Positions 7,736 to 16,906 are shown, counted from the first letter of the stretch. The stretch is DNA of 64,000 nucleotides from Nocardioides szechwanensis (GCF_900103935.1 NZ_FNIC01000002.1:372001-436000); one strand, 5' to 3'. Notes: a model not told the origin generated them from the sequence alone. Made by a program: numbers and translations.

Positions 7736-9145
7736 ATGAGGCACGGCGGGATCAGCGCGGGCCGGCACAGGGTGGCCGTCGGCGGTCTCGCGATCCTCCT
7801 GGCCCTCGGGCTCGCCGCCTGTGACGGCACCACCCCGGACCCTTCGCCGTCCCCGACCACCTCCACCAAGCCGCCGAAGCCGACCACGCTCACGTTCGGG
7901 GTCTGGGGCGCCAAGGAGGAGGTCGCGGCCTACGAGGACCTCGTCGAGACCTACAACGCCGAGGCCGAGGCGACCGAGATCGAGCTGGTCAACTGGCCGA
8001 GTCACGACGCGTTCGCGGCCGCGCTCCGCCGGGCGTCCGACCCGGAAGCGGGAGACACCTCCGAGATTCCCGACCTCTACCTCGCCTCCCGCGGCGACCT
8101 CGCCGAGCTGCGAGCGGCCGGGCTCAACAAGCCGCTGCTCGAGCTGCTCGACGAGCGCGGTGTCGACTACTCCGACGACTACGCGCGCGACGCGCTGCTG
8201 GCGTTCTCGGCCGACAACGAGCTCCAGTGCATGCCCTACGGCATCTCGCCGATGGTCATCTACTACAACACCGACCTGATCGACTTCGAGCGGATGCGTC
8301 AGCAGGGGCTGCCCGCGCCCGAGGACGACCTCCACGAGGAGTGGACGTTCGAGCAGTTCACGGCGGCGGCGCAGTTCGCGACCCGCCCGCGGCGTGACAC
8401 GCGCGGCGTACACATCGACCCGACGCTGCGCGGGCTCGCGCCGTTTATCTACTCCGGTGGTGGCGAGCTCTTCGACGACGACGACAACCCGACCTCCCTG
8501 GCCCTGTCCGAGGACGACTCGCGCGACGCCCTCACCCGCACCCTCGAGCTCCTCCGTGACGCCTCGCTCACCCTCACCGACGAGCAGCTCACGCAGGCGA
8601 CGGCGGTCGAGTGGTTCAAGCGCGGCAAGCTCGGCATGGTCGCCGGCTTCCGTGAGCTCACCCCCGAGCTGCGCCGGGTCGAGGGCCTCGACTTCGACGT
8701 GATGCCGATGCCGATCCTCGACGACGCCGCGACCGTCGGCGACATCACCGGGCTGTGCGTGTCGCCCGACGCGCCGAGCATCGCCAAGGCCGCCGACTTC
8801 CTGGTCTACGCCGTGTCGCAGGAGTCCGTGGCCCGCGTAGCGGCGGAGGGCTACCTCGCTCCCGCCAGCCTGCCGGTCTCGGTCTCCGAGGACTTCCTCC
8901 AGTCGACGCAGCTGCCCCTCCACGCCGGGGTCTTCACCCGCAGCGTCCGCTCGATGGTGGTGCCGCCGCTCCTGGACGACTGGCCCGTGCTCGAGCGCGC
9001 CGTTGCTTCCAGCCTCCGGTCACTGCTCACGTTGACCCTGCCCGACGTCGAGGCCCTCACGACCCAGATCGACGAGGAGTCACGCGTCGTGCTCGACCCG
9101 GAGCTGGCCTCGCCGAGCCCGACCGACGGCGAGTCGTCCGGCTAG
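7736..9145 (+). CDS. ABC transporter extracellular binding lipoprotein (sugar type)
   Basis: 469-residue lipoprotein with a signal peptide ending in the lipobox LGLAAC, so it should be anchored to the outer face of the membrane. A Pro/Thr/Ser linker precedes a family-1 solute-binding fold: LTFGVWGAKEEVAAYEDLV, then PYGISPMVIYYNTDL (about 165-180) and WTFEQFTAAA. GGGG-AG-type spacing (GGGGAG at 7726) supports ATG 7736. No permease or ATPase genes are adjacent, so it must share a transporter encoded elsewhere or have another role. The substrate cannot be read from the sequence. Confidence 0.85.
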   Translation: MRHGGISAGRHRVAVGGLAILLALGLAACDGTTPDPSPSPTTSTKPPKPTTLTFGVWGAKEEVAAYEDLVETYNAEAEATEIELVNWPSHDAFAAALRRASDPEAGDTSEIPDLYLASRGDLAELRAAGLNKPLLELLDERGVDYSDDYARDALLAFSADNELQCMPYGISPMVIYYNTDLIDFERMRQQGLPAPEDDLHEEWTFEQFTAAAQFATRPRRDTRGVHIDPTLRGLAPFIYSGGGELFDDDDNPTSLALSEDDSRDALTRTLELLRDASLTLTDEQLTQATAVEWFKRGKLGMVAGFRELTPELRRVEGLDFDVMPMPILDDAATVGDITGLCVSPDAPSIAKAADFLVYAVSQESVARVAAEGYLAPASLPVSVSEDFLQSTQLPLHAGVFTRSVRSMVVPPLLDDWPVLERAVASSLRSLLTLTLPDVEALTTQIDEESRVVLDPELASPSPTDGESSG

Positions 9146-9415
9146 ACGTCGTCGACGACCTCGTGGCGGTGTGCGGATCACCCCGTCGCTGGTCGAGGTG
9201 TGAAAGCGCAAGCGACGAGCCTCGAGACCACCTGTTCGCGCGCGGGACTGGGGCCCGCGCGCGTAGCGTCCCGGGTCTCGCCGTCAAGGAGACAACACCT
9301 GCTTCGCGGCGGCGGTCGGGGCCGCAAAGTAAAGTCTCAGAAAGTTCGCGAATCCCCTGTGTACCAAGGGTTCTGAGGCCTCGGACTGTCGGTGGGCCCT
9401 GCTGTACTTGACCCT
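9146..9415. other. 270-base intergenic region
   Basis: It holds one copy of the dispersed repeat (9190-9231). Beyond that is an AT-richer stretch around 9325-9375, probably the promoter region of the HNH gene. No gene is seen. Confidence 0.5.
9190..9231. repeat. Dispersed intergenic palindromic repeat, copy A
   Basis: Starts TGGTCGAGGTGTGA and ends GAGCCTCGAGACCACC. The arms GGTCGAGG and CCTCGAGACC pair with a small bulge. Related copies lie at 22744-22786 and 48835-48912, all outside genes. Confidence 0.6.
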
Positions 9416-10642
9416 ATGAGCAGCTCGACTGGACCCGACGACAGCACCCAGGTGCTGACGTCGCTGCGCGCCCACCGCGCGGTCCGCGACCGGGCCGAGC
9501 TCGGGGTCCTCCGAGACGTTCTCGACTGGTGCGTCCTCCATCAGACCGACGATGAGGACTTGGCGTCGTTCGGTGACCACGGGATCCCGCTGGCCGGCGA
9601 CGGGGCGCCGTGGGTCTCGGAGTTCGCGGTGATGGAGCTCGGCACCGCACTCGGGGTCTCGACCGACTCCGCGAAGAGGTACGTCGGCGCCGCGCTCGAG
9701 ATCCGCTACCGGCTACCCCGGGTGTGGGAGCGCGTCGCGGCCGGGGACCTGCCGTTCTGGAAGGCCAGGTTCATCGCCGAGCGGACCATGGCCCTGCCCG
9801 AGGCGGGTGCGGCGTTCGTGGACCAAAGGGTCGCGTTCGTCGCGCACAAGATCGGCTACGCCGAGCTCCAACGCCAGATCGACGCCGCACAGCTCCGGTT
9901 CGACCCCGAGGCGGCGGAGAAGTCCCGCCTGCAGGAGACCGAGCGCCGCAGGTTCGACATCCACAAGCACGCCGTGTCCCCGGCCGGCACGGTCGAGGTC
10001 AACGGCACCCTGGACCTGCCCGACGCCCTGGACCTCGACCAGGTCCTGACCCAGCGAGCGGCTGAGCTGCGCGAGCTCGGCTGCGAGGAGTCCCTCGACG
10101 TCCGACGTGCCATGGCGGTCGGCGACCTCGCCCGAGGGCAGGCCACCTTCGACTACGACAAGCCCCGGCCCCTGGTCCTGCACATCCACGGCGGCAGCAC
10201 CGTCGGCCGGTGCGACAACACCAGGACACCCGTGCTCGCCGAGACCATCCGGGCATGGTGTGGCAACCCCGACGCCACGATCGTCGTGAAGCCCGTGATC
10301 GACCTGGCTGATCACATCCACGTCAACGCCTACGAGGTCCCCGACCGGTTGGCCGAGCAAGACGCTCTCGTCGACCACCACTGCGTGTTCCCGTGGTGCA
10401 CCAGACCAGCGACCAGCTGCGACATCGACCATGCCGTGCCCTACGGCGAGGGCGGATCCACCTGCTCGTGCAACACCGCCCCACTCTGCCGCGGGCACCA
10501 TCGGTTGAAGACACACGGCGGGTGGTCCTACGACGTCCTCGACCGCGGGACCTACCTGTGGCAATCCCCGCACGGACCTCTGTTCCGCCGTGACCACACC
10601 GCCACCGAACCGGTCGACCCTCCACGCCGTCGACGACCCTGA
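9416..10642 (+). CDS. 13E12-repeat-family HNH endonuclease-like protein
   Basis: 408-residue protein of the DUF222/13E12 repeat family, abundant in actinobacteria. The N-terminal DUF222 region covers roughly residues 20-290. The C-terminal HNH module has CVFPWC (zinc-knuckle Cys pair), DIDHAVPYGEGG and LCRGHHRLKTHGGW, so the metal-binding and catalytic positions appear intact. These proteins may be homing-like nucleases or domesticated mobile genes. The start is ATG 9416; an in-frame alternative begins at 9392. Confidence 0.88.
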   Translation: MSSSTGPDDSTQVLTSLRAHRAVRDRAELGVLRDVLDWCVLHQTDDEDLASFGDHGIPLAGDGAPWVSEFAVMELGTALGVSTDSAKRYVGAALEIRYRLPRVWERVAAGDLPFWKARFIAERTMALPEAGAAFVDQRVAFVAHKIGYAELQRQIDAAQLRFDPEAAEKSRLQETERRRFDIHKHAVSPAGTVEVNGTLDLPDALDLDQVLTQRAAELRELGCEESLDVRRAMAVGDLARGQATFDYDKPRPLVLHIHGGSTVGRCDNTRTPVLAETIRAWCGNPDATIVVKPVIDLADHIHVNAYEVPDRLAEQDALVDHHCVFPWCTRPATSCDIDHAVPYGEGGSTCSCNTAPLCRGHHRLKTHGGWSYDVLDRGTYLWQSPHGPLFRRDHTATEPVDPPRRRRP

Positions 10643-10707
10643 CCGCCCCACACCCCGCCGACGGAGGGGTCATCGGCACGTCCAGAGTCGCGAGCTGCCG
10701 GCATCTA

Positions 10708-10785
10708 ACTGAGGTGTCCCGTCTCCCGGGTGATTGAGACTCTGAGAGACGTGCACGCTCACGCCGATGTGCGAGCACGTGAGGG
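10708..10785 (+). mobile_element. Possible relic of an IS481-like element end
   Basis: TGAGGTGTCCCGTCTC followed by TGATTGAGACTCTGAGAG and a GTG reading VHAHADVRAR resembles the left end and first transposase codons of IS481-type elements. The frame soon stops and no transposase follows. The resemblance is from memory and weak. Confidence 0.25.
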
Positions 10786-10793
10786 GTGCCTTG

Positions 10794-11309
10794 CTACTTG
10801 AAGCCAAGCAACCGCAGGTCCGTCACGTGGTGCGCCGGGAGGTCGTAGCCGACGTGCATGGCTCGTTGCGCTTCGCGTGATACACACGCGACCCCGAGGC
10901 CACCGATGACCCCACGTCCGGTCAACGTGTCGGCTGGCAGAGCCCACGGGTCGGTAGTTGCGAGTTCGAAGGTGCCATCGTCGCCGACTCTCAATCCGTG
11001 CACGTCGAGTTCGCGCCCGTCCTTGTGGCCTGCGAGGAAAGCGCTTGAGTAGCGACCGTCAACGAGGTCGACGGGCTGGCTCTCCTCCCAGTCGTAGAGC
11101 CCTGCGAAACCGTTGGCATCCATCCAACGGCCAAGGACTGCCAGGTCGTCAACGCGCACTAGTAGGTCCAGGTCGTGATGTGCGCGAGTCGATCGTGAGA
11201 GGAGTGCATCCACACCCCACCCGCCCATCACCCAGCAGCGAACTCCCGCCGACGACAAGCTCTGGAGGATTGCTGCCGCTTGGGTTGTCGAAGTCGTCGG
11301 ACTGTTCAT
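10794..11309 (-). CDS. Lnu/AadB-type nucleotidyltransferase
   Basis: 171-residue nucleotidyltransferase-fold protein. The motif GGWGVDALLSRSTRAHHDLDLLV (about residues 28-50) holds the GG and the two metal-binding Asp of the lincosamide and aminoglycoside nucleotidyltransferase family, followed by a conserved ELDVHGL. It could adenylylate a small-molecule antibiotic, but a resistance phenotype cannot be inferred from the motif alone. The ATG start lies five bases after the stop of a truncated GNAT gene, whose last codons contain the ribosome-binding site AAGGAG. The two were probably one operon. Confidence 0.8.
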   Translation of the reverse strand: MNSPTTSTTQAAAILQSLSSAGVRCWVMGGWGVDALLSRSTRAHHDLDLLVRVDDLAVLGRWMDANGFAGLYDWEESQPVDLVDGRYSSAFLAGHKDGRELDVHGLRVGDDGTFELATTDPWALPADTLTGRGVIGGLGVACVSREAQRAMHVGYDLPAHHVTDLRLLGFK

Positions 11310-11314
11310 GACGA

Positions 11315-11510
11315 TCACAACTCCTTGAAGTGGACGGTGACGGGCAACGGGGTCATGCCAAGGCTCTCGTAGAAGGCGAGCGCCGGAGCGTGGAACGAGT
11401 CTCCGCCGGTGCCGATCGCAACGACGTCTACGTCGTCTTGTCGCATCGCTTCGAAGACGTGTGCGCACAGCGCCCTCGCGACCCCGAGGATGACCAACGC
11501 TGCATGGCTC
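11315..11510 (-). pseudogene. 5'-truncated GNAT acetyltransferase remnant
   Basis: The last ~60 codons read as the C-terminal half of a GNAT N-acetyltransferase: LGVARALCAHV (acetyl-CoA loop region), then GTGGDSFHAPALAFYESLG and the ending FKEL. Upstream of about 11510 the homology stops and the frame runs into DNA antisense to the 11582 gene. The N-terminal half and the start are missing. It is cotranscribed in layout with the nucleotidyltransferase. Confidence 0.7.
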
Positions 11511-11581
11511 AGTATCTGACTAGCAGTGCAGGAAGCGCGCGACCATGCGCTGTGCGGAAGCCCGGGCCTACGCTCACGGCT

Positions 11582-11944
11582 ATGCATGTGAAGGGATTCG
11601 ACGAGCGGCACCTGGTCCGAGAGGGGCCGAGCGCGAACTTTGTCGTCTTCATCTACGAGGGCGGGGACGCCCCCAGCAGCTCGTGGTCGGTGGACAGCCT
11701 GCTGCTGACCGACACCGACGTTCCGCAGGTCCTGCACTGGCTGCGCCAGAACTTGCCGACCAACTCGTGCTGGTCACTTGGCGTCGTATTGGACCCCGAG
11801 CATCCGACGCCGGAGACGGATCTCCAGGTCGTCTGGATAGTGGGCGCTGACATCCTGAACGCGGACCCCCAGAGATTCAGTCCAGAGCAGCGGCGCGTGG
11901 CGGAGGAAATGCTCGCTCGGCGTGACCGGGTTGACCTCCCCTAG
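11582..11944 (+). CDS. Hypothetical protein
   Basis: Unrecognised 120-residue acidic cytoplasmic protein (ANFVVFIYEGG..., SWSVDSLLLTDTDVPQVLHWL, ending in a charged helix SPEQRRVAEEMLARR). TACGCT seven bases before ATG 11582 could be a leaderless -10 box. It lies in a small accessory patch next to the truncated GNAT gene. The size and composition resemble immunity-like or stress proteins, but nothing specific supports a function. Confidence 0.65.
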   Translation: MHVKGFDERHLVREGPSANFVVFIYEGGDAPSSSWSVDSLLLTDTDVPQVLHWLRQNLPTNSCWSLGVVLDPEHPTPETDLQVVWIVGADILNADPQRFSPEQRRVAEEMLARRDRVDLP

Positions 11945-11977
11945 CCCTGAGGACGAACGCACGCTTCTGCAGCATGC

Positions 11978-13351
11978 CTAGTCGTCTTCGGTGGCCTCGA
12001 CGGCGTCGTCGAGCAGTTCCTCAGGAAGCTCGTCCGGTTGGGGCAGTACTTCGGGCTCGGTGGCGGCCTCTTCGTCCGCCTGGAGGATGGCGGAGACGAT
12101 GACCGGGGCGGCCAGCGCGATCTGCCAGCCGCGGGCGCCGTAGCCGGAGAGCTGGGTGACGACGGCGTCGACCAGCTCGTCGCCGCGGCGCGTGGTGGGC
12201 GGGGTCCAGAGCGTACGGCGCAGGAAGTCGGGGGTCAGGACGTTCTCGACCGGCAGGTTGCGCTCCTCGGCGAGCGCGGTCATCGCCTCGCGGGCCAGCG
12301 CCAGCCGCCGGGCCGCGACGGGGTCCTTCTCCGCCCATGCCCGGGGCAGCGGCGGGCCGTCGCCGCGCGGTGCCCGGGTCGGGAGGTCGGCCTCGTCCAT
12401 CGCCTCGACCTCGCGCAGCGCGGTCACGAAGCGGCTGGCGTAGCGGTCGGCGCCGCGGCCGTGGAATCCCTTGGTGTCGAGCAGCGCCTGCCGGTCGAGC
12501 GGCATCGCGTGGGCGGCGGCCACGATCGCGGAGTCGGGGACGATCCGGCCGGGGGTGACGTCGCGCTGTTCGGCGATCGAGTCGCGCAGCTCCCAGAGGG
12601 CGCGTACGGCGCCGAGAGCGCGGCGGCCGCGGACCCGGTGCAGTCCGGAGGTACGACGCCAGGCGTCGACGCGGGCCGGGAGCTCGAAGGTGCGCAGGTA
12701 GTCGAACTCCTGGCGGGCCCAGTCGGCCTTGCCGGTCTCGACCAGCTCGGCGGCCAGCAGGTCGCGCAGCTCGACGAGCACCTCGACGTCGAGGGCGGCG
12801 TACTCGAGCCAGGCTCGGGGGAGCGGACGCGTCGACCAGTCGACCGCGGAGTGCTCCTTCTTCATCCGGCGCCCGAGCAGCGTCTCGACCAGGGTCGCCA
12901 GGCCCACGCGCGGGTAGCCGAGGAGCCGTCCGGCCAGCTCGGTGTCGAAGAGCGAGCTCGGGTAGAGGCCGATCTCGTTGAGGCACGGGAGGTCCTGGGT
13001 GGCGGCGTGGAGGATCCACTCGGTCCCCTCGAGCGCCTCCTGGAGCGGCGCCAGCGAGGTGAACGCGATCGGGTCGACCAGTGACGTGCCGGCACCCTCG
13101 CGGCGCAGCTGGATGAGGTAGGCGCGGTTGGAGTAGCGGTAGCCCGACGCCCGTTCGGCGTCGATCGCGACCGGGCCGGTGCCCTGGGCGAGGGCGTCGC
13201 AGACCACCCGCAGCGCGGCCTCGGTCTCGACCACGTCGGGCAGGCCGTCGCGCAGGGCCAGCAGCTCGGCGAGCGGCGCGGGCTCGGGCTCGGGCTCGAC
13301 CTGCTCGGCTTCGGGCTGCTCGGGCTGCGTGGTCTCTGGTTCCAGGGTCAT
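11978..13351 (-). CDS. rnd: Ribonuclease D-like 3'-5' exonuclease with HRDC domain
   Basis: 457-residue DEDD-family exonuclease. The first acidic motif is GPVAIDAERASGYRY (about 60-75); ILHAATQDLPCL and the final YAALDVEVLVEL complete the active site. An HRDC nucleic-acid-binding domain follows, and the N- and C-termini are acidic low-complexity tails rich in Glu and Pro. RNase D trims tRNA and other stable RNA 3' ends. Its ATG overlaps the stop of the upstream DUF3000-type gene as TGATG, indicating translational coupling. Confidence 0.9.
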   Translation of the reverse strand: MTLEPETTQPEQPEAEQVEPEPEPAPLAELLALRDGLPDVVETEAALRVVCDALAQGTGPVAIDAERASGYRYSNRAYLIQLRREGAGTSLVDPIAFTSLAPLQEALEGTEWILHAATQDLPCLNEIGLYPSSLFDTELAGRLLGYPRVGLATLVETLLGRRMKKEHSAVDWSTRPLPRAWLEYAALDVEVLVELRDLLAAELVETGKADWARQEFDYLRTFELPARVDAWRRTSGLHRVRGRRALGAVRALWELRDSIAEQRDVTPGRIVPDSAIVAAAHAMPLDRQALLDTKGFHGRGADRYASRFVTALREVEAMDEADLPTRAPRGDGPPLPRAWAEKDPVAARRLALAREAMTALAEERNLPVENVLTPDFLRRTLWTPPTTRRGDELVDAVVTQLSGYGARGWQIALAAPVIVSAILQADEEAATEPEVLPQPDELPEELLDDAVEATEDD

Positions 13352-14004
13352 CAGCGACTCGTGCCCCGCTGGCCGCGACGGCCGGGCATGACCGTCACGC
13401 CGTCGGGCACGGGGGGCAGTCCAACGGCGGTGCAGAGGAGCTCGCCCCACGCCTCGACGTGGGGGGCGACGTCCAGGCTGACTCCGGGGCCGGCCCCCGG
13501 GCCGGCGTCGTCGTCGCTGCCCAGCGGTGTCCAGGAGGCACGGATCTCGAGCTGGGCGGTGCCCTCCTCGTCGGCCATGCCGCCGAAGCTCTCGGTGGCG
13601 ACGCGGGTGACGGTGCCCGAGGCGGCGGTGTAGGCGGCGCCGTGCGAGTCGAGCGCCTCGGTGAGCCAGCTCCACCCGACGTCGGCGAGCAGCGGGTCGG
13701 TGATCATCTCGATCTCGATCTCGGCGCGCGCGTAGGCCACGCAGCGGAAGGTGCCTTCCCAGGCGTCGTTGCCCGCGGGGTCGTGCAGCAGGATGATCCG
13801 GCCGGTGCCCACGTCGGTCCCGTCGATGGTGACGTCTGCGGAGAGGGCGGCGGCGTAGGGGGCGATCCGCTGCGGCGCCGGCATCTCCTCGCAGAAGATC
13901 TCGGGGCGCAGGGTGGCGGCGCGCATGGTGGCGACGGCCGCCCGGAACTCCGGGGGGCTCGCCTCGGCACCGGTGCCGGTGCGCGACTCCTGACGGACCA
14001 CCAT
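13351..14004 (-). CDS. DUF3000-type protein
   Basis: 217-residue cytoplasmic protein resembling the actinobacterial DUF3000 family, commonly found next to an RNase D gene and hemE as it is here. It contains EMPAPQRIAPYAAALSADV (about 40-60) and EIEIEMITDPLLADVGWSWL. Its function is unknown. It is the first gene of a two-gene operon with rnd (one-base stop/start overlap) and is divergent from hemE, 73 bases away. Confidence 0.8.
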   Translation of the reverse strand: MVVRQESRTGTGAEASPPEFRAAVATMRAATLRPEIFCEEMPAPQRIAPYAAALSADVTIDGTDVGTGRIILLHDPAGNDAWEGTFRCVAYARAEIEIEMITDPLLADVGWSWLTEALDSHGAAYTAASGTVTRVATESFGGMADEEGTAQLEIRASWTPLGSDDDAGPGAGPGVSLDVAPHVEAWGELLCTAVGLPPVPDGVTVMPGRRGQRGTSR

Positions 14005-14077
14005 GAGCCCACAGTAGGACCGGGCGACGAGAACCCAGATGCGAACACGCCGGACCGCACCTGCGAGGCTTGTCCCC

Positions 14078-15136
14078 ATGTCTGTGCCCCTGCCCCGGAG
14101 AACACCGCACCCCGGACTCGCCGACAGCGCCCTGCTGAAGGCCGCCCGCGGGGAGCCGGTCCCGCACACTCCGGTGTGGTTCATGCGCCAGGCGGGCCGC
14201 TCGCTGCCCGAGTACCACCGCGTCCGCACGGGCGTGGGGATGCTCGAGTCGTGCATGGACCCCGAGCTGGTCGTCGAGATCACGCTCCAGCCCGTGCGCC
14301 GGTACGGCGTCGACGCGGCGATCTTCTTCTCCGACATCGTGCTGCCGCTCAAGGCGGTGGGCGTCGACCTCGACATCGTCGCCGGGGTGGGCCCGGTCGT
14401 CGCCAGCCCGGTCCGCACGCTCGAGGACGTCGCCGCGATCCCCGACCTCACGCCCGAGCACGTCCCGTTCATCACCGAGGCGGTCGGGGGCCTGGCCGAC
14501 CAGCTCGGCGCGACCCCGCTGATCGGCTTCGCCGGGGCGCCGTTCACGGTGGCGTCGTACCTCGTCGAGGGCGGGCCCTCCAAGGAGCACGCCAAGACCA
14601 AGGCGATGATGTTCGGCGCCCCCGACGTCTGGGACGCACTGATGCGCAAGATCACCCAGATCTCGGCGGCCTACCTCGAGGTGCAGATCCTCGCCGGGGC
14701 GTCCGCCGTCCAGCTCTTCGACTCGTGGGCCGGCGCGCTCACCCCGGCCGACTACGAGGCCCTGGTGATGCCGCACTCGGCGCGGGTGCTCGCCCACGTC
14801 GGTGGCCACGGCGTGCCGCGCATCCACTTCGGGGTCGGCACCAGCAACCTGCTCGGCCTGATGGGCGAGGCCGGAGCCGACGTCGTCGGCGTCGACTGGC
14901 GCACCCCGCTCGCGAGCGCCGTCCCGCTGGTCGGCGACCGCAGCGTCCAGGGCAACCTCGACCCGACCCTGGTGTTCGCGCCCACCGAGATGATGACCGC
15001 TCGCGCGGCCGAGGTCATCGAGGCCGGCCGTGCCGCTCGCGGCCACATCTTCAACCTCGGGCACGGCGTCATCCCGTCCACCGACCCCGACCAGCTCAAG
15101 AAGCTCACGGAGTTCGTGCAGTCCTACCCGCTCTGA
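14078..15136 (+). CDS. hemE: Uroporphyrinogen decarboxylase HemE
   Basis: Decarboxylates uroporphyrinogen III to coproporphyrinogen III in haem synthesis. At 352 residues it has the family length. The signature PVWFMRQAGRSLPEY (about 27-41) carries the conserved Arg residues, and GFAGAPFTVASYLVEG and FDSWAG follow. The start is ATG 14078; an in-frame ATG at 14039 would add an unlikely 13 residues. The last 13 bases overlap the convergent NYN gene. Later haem genes (cgoX, chdC) lie about 2 kb downstream. Confidence 0.96.
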   Translation: MSVPLPRRTPHPGLADSALLKAARGEPVPHTPVWFMRQAGRSLPEYHRVRTGVGMLESCMDPELVVEITLQPVRRYGVDAAIFFSDIVLPLKAVGVDLDIVAGVGPVVASPVRTLEDVAAIPDLTPEHVPFITEAVGGLADQLGATPLIGFAGAPFTVASYLVEGGPSKEHAKTKAMMFGAPDVWDALMRKITQISAAYLEVQILAGASAVQLFDSWAGALTPADYEALVMPHSARVLAHVGGHGVPRIHFGVGTSNLLGLMGEAGADVVGVDWRTPLASAVPLVGDRSVQGNLDPTLVFAPTEMMTARAAEVIEAGRAARGHIFNLGHGVIPSTDPDQLKKLTEFVQSYPL

Positions 15137-15906
15137 TCGGTGGCCTGCTTCTTGGCCGGCCTCTTCCTGGCTGCCGCCTTCTTGGCGACCACCTTCGTCC
15201 GGAGCCGGACCTGGGCCTGGCCGGTGTCCGAGAGGTCGACCTCGAGGTAGTCCTGCGCGCTCAGCAGCGCGCCCAGCCGGGGTGAGCCGTAGTCGCGGGC
15301 GTCGAAGGAGGGGTTGTTGGCGCTGATGTAGCTGCCGACCGCGCCGAGCGAGGCCCAGCCGTCCTCGTGCGAGGTGTTGTCGATGGCCGCCACGAGGATC
15401 CGGCGCAGGTCGGGGCGTCGGGGCGGCGACTCGACGTCGGCCTCGTCGGCCGGCTCCTCGTCCTTGGCGTCGGAGGTGAGCAGCTCGAGGTAGATGAAGC
15501 GGTCGCACGCCGCCACCAGCGACGCGGGCGTCTTGCGGGCGCCGAGCCCGTAGACGGTCATCCCCGACTCGCGCAGCCGGGTCGCCAGCCGGGTGAAGTC
15601 GCTGTCGCTGGACACGATCGCGAACCCGTCCAGGTGGCCGGCGTAGAGCAGGTCCATCGCGTCGATGATCATCGCCGAGTCGGTGGAGTTCTTGCCCGAG
15701 GTGTTGGCGAACTGCTGGACCGGCTGGATCGCGTGGCCGGGCAGGGCGTTCTTCCAGCCGACGAGGTTCTGCGTGGTCCAGTCGCCGTAGGCGCGTTTGA
15801 CCGTCGGCAGCCCGTAGCGGGCCACCTCACGGAGGACGGCACCGGCGTGCTTGGGGGAGGTGTTGTCGGCGTCGATCAGGACAGCGAGGCGGGGGGCGGT
15901 GGGCAC
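15124..15906 (-). CDS. NYN-domain putative ribonuclease with OST-HTH/LOTUS domain
   Basis: 260-residue protein. Residues 1-150 form a NYN/PIN-like nuclease fold with its Asp residues in AVLIDADNTSP, NSTDSAMIIDAMDLLY and IVSSDSDFTRLA. Residues about 175-240 match an OST-HTH (LOTUS) RNA-binding domain (GWASLGAVGSYISANNPSF... DYGSPRLGALL). A Lys/Arg/Ala-rich tail ends the protein. This suggests an RNA-binding nuclease. The GTG start at 15906 is chosen because the domain begins at once. It converges on hemE with a 13-base overlap. Confidence 0.85.
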   Translation of the reverse strand: MPTAPRLAVLIDADNTSPKHAGAVLREVARYGLPTVKRAYGDWTTQNLVGWKNALPGHAIQPVQQFANTSGKNSTDSAMIIDAMDLLYAGHLDGFAIVSSDSDFTRLATRLRESGMTVYGLGARKTPASLVAACDRFIYLELLTSDAKDEEPADEADVESPPRRPDLRRILVAAIDNTSHEDGWASLGAVGSYISANNPSFDARDYGSPRLGALLSAQDYLEVDLSDTGQAQVRLRTKVVAKKAAARKRPAKKQATDQSG

Positions 15907-15940
15907 CCGCCCATCATGAACCCTCTCCCCACGGACCGGG

Positions 15941-16906
15941 TCAGGCCCCGCTGGTCGCGGCGGGTGCCGTGCGGCGCCGGCCGACGCGGCGTACGGCGCG
16001 CCAGGCGGGCACCCCGAGGAGCACGAGGACGACCAGGAACGGCAGCGCGGCACCCGTCGCGGTCGCGAGGGCCACCGCCACGTTCTTGAACCCGGTCCAG
16101 CCCTTGTCGAGGCCGGCGACGAAGCCCTTCTCGTCCGCCTTCTTCTCCTGGGGCTCCGCCTTCGCCTTCGTGCGCTCGAGCGAGACCGTGATCGTGGCCA
16201 TCGAGGTCTGGTCGGCGAGGTAGGCCTGCTGGCGCTGGAGGGAGCCGAGCTCGGCCTGGCGGCGGGAGAGCTGGCCCTCGATGTTGACGATGTCGCGGAT
16301 GCTCTGGGCCCGGTCGAGCAGCAGCGCGATCCGGCGGATGCTGCGCTGCTGGACCTCGAGCCGGATCTTGTTGTCGATCACCTTCGTGGTGACGTCGTCG
16401 ATGTTGGAGCTCGACGCGATCAGGGTGGCGGCGCCCTCGAGGGACTGCATCGCCTCGGCGAACCGCGCCGACGGGATCCGCGCCACGACCCGGGCCCGCT
16501 TGACGTCGCCCTCGTCGTCGGTGGCGGTCTCGTTCTGGGAGATCTCCCCGGCGAGCTCGTCGACCACCTTCTGCACCTCGAACAGCGCCTCCCCGACGTC
16601 GTCGGAGCGCAGCTGCACGTTGCCCTGGGAGATCAGGGCCCGCTCCTGCTCGGCGAGCGCGTCTCCGGACGCCGACGCGTCGTACGCGGACTCGCTGGTG
16701 AGGTTCATGCCGTCTCGGAGGGCGGCGTCGGTGTCGTTGACGGCGGCGCCCGCGGGGGCGTCCGCGGGCCGCTCCGCGGCCGCGGCGCCGTCGGCGTCGC
16801 CGCTCATGTCGGAGCCGGCATCGTCGGTGCCGGACGCGCAGCCGGCGGCCACGAGGGCGACGAGGAGGAGGGCGGGGATGGACGCGAGGCGGCGGCTGCG
16901 GTTCAT
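15941..16906 (-). CDS. DUF4349-type lipoprotein
   Basis: 321-residue envelope protein. A signal peptide ends in the lipobox VAAGC, then comes an acidic/Ala linker, then a DUF4349-like body with a central coiled coil (about 190-245, KIRLEVQQRSIRRIALLLDRAQ...). A C-terminal membrane helix (about 285-305, LPFLVVLVLLGVPAW) and basic tail end the protein. It may therefore be anchored at both ends. Function unknown. It is divergent from cgoX. Confidence 0.8.
   Translation of the reverse strand: MNRSRRLASIPALLLVALVAAGCASGTDDAGSDMSGDADGAAAAERPADAPAGAAVNDTDAALRDGMNLTSESAYDASASGDALAEQERALISQGNVQLRSDDVGEALFEVQKVVDELAGEISQNETATDDEGDVKRARVVARIPSARFAEAMQSLEGAATLIASSSNIDDVTTKVIDNKIRLEVQQRSIRRIALLLDRAQSIRDIVNIEGQLSRRQAELGSLQRQQAYLADQTSMATITVSLERTKAKAEPQEKKADEKGFVAGLDKGWTGFKNVAVALATATGAALPFLVVLVLLGVPAWRAVRRVGRRRTAPAATSGA

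Noticed and set aside
11511..11737. Upstream part of the GNAT reading frame
   Set aside because: No GNAT similarity; it is antisense to the 11582 gene, so only the 3' remnant is real.
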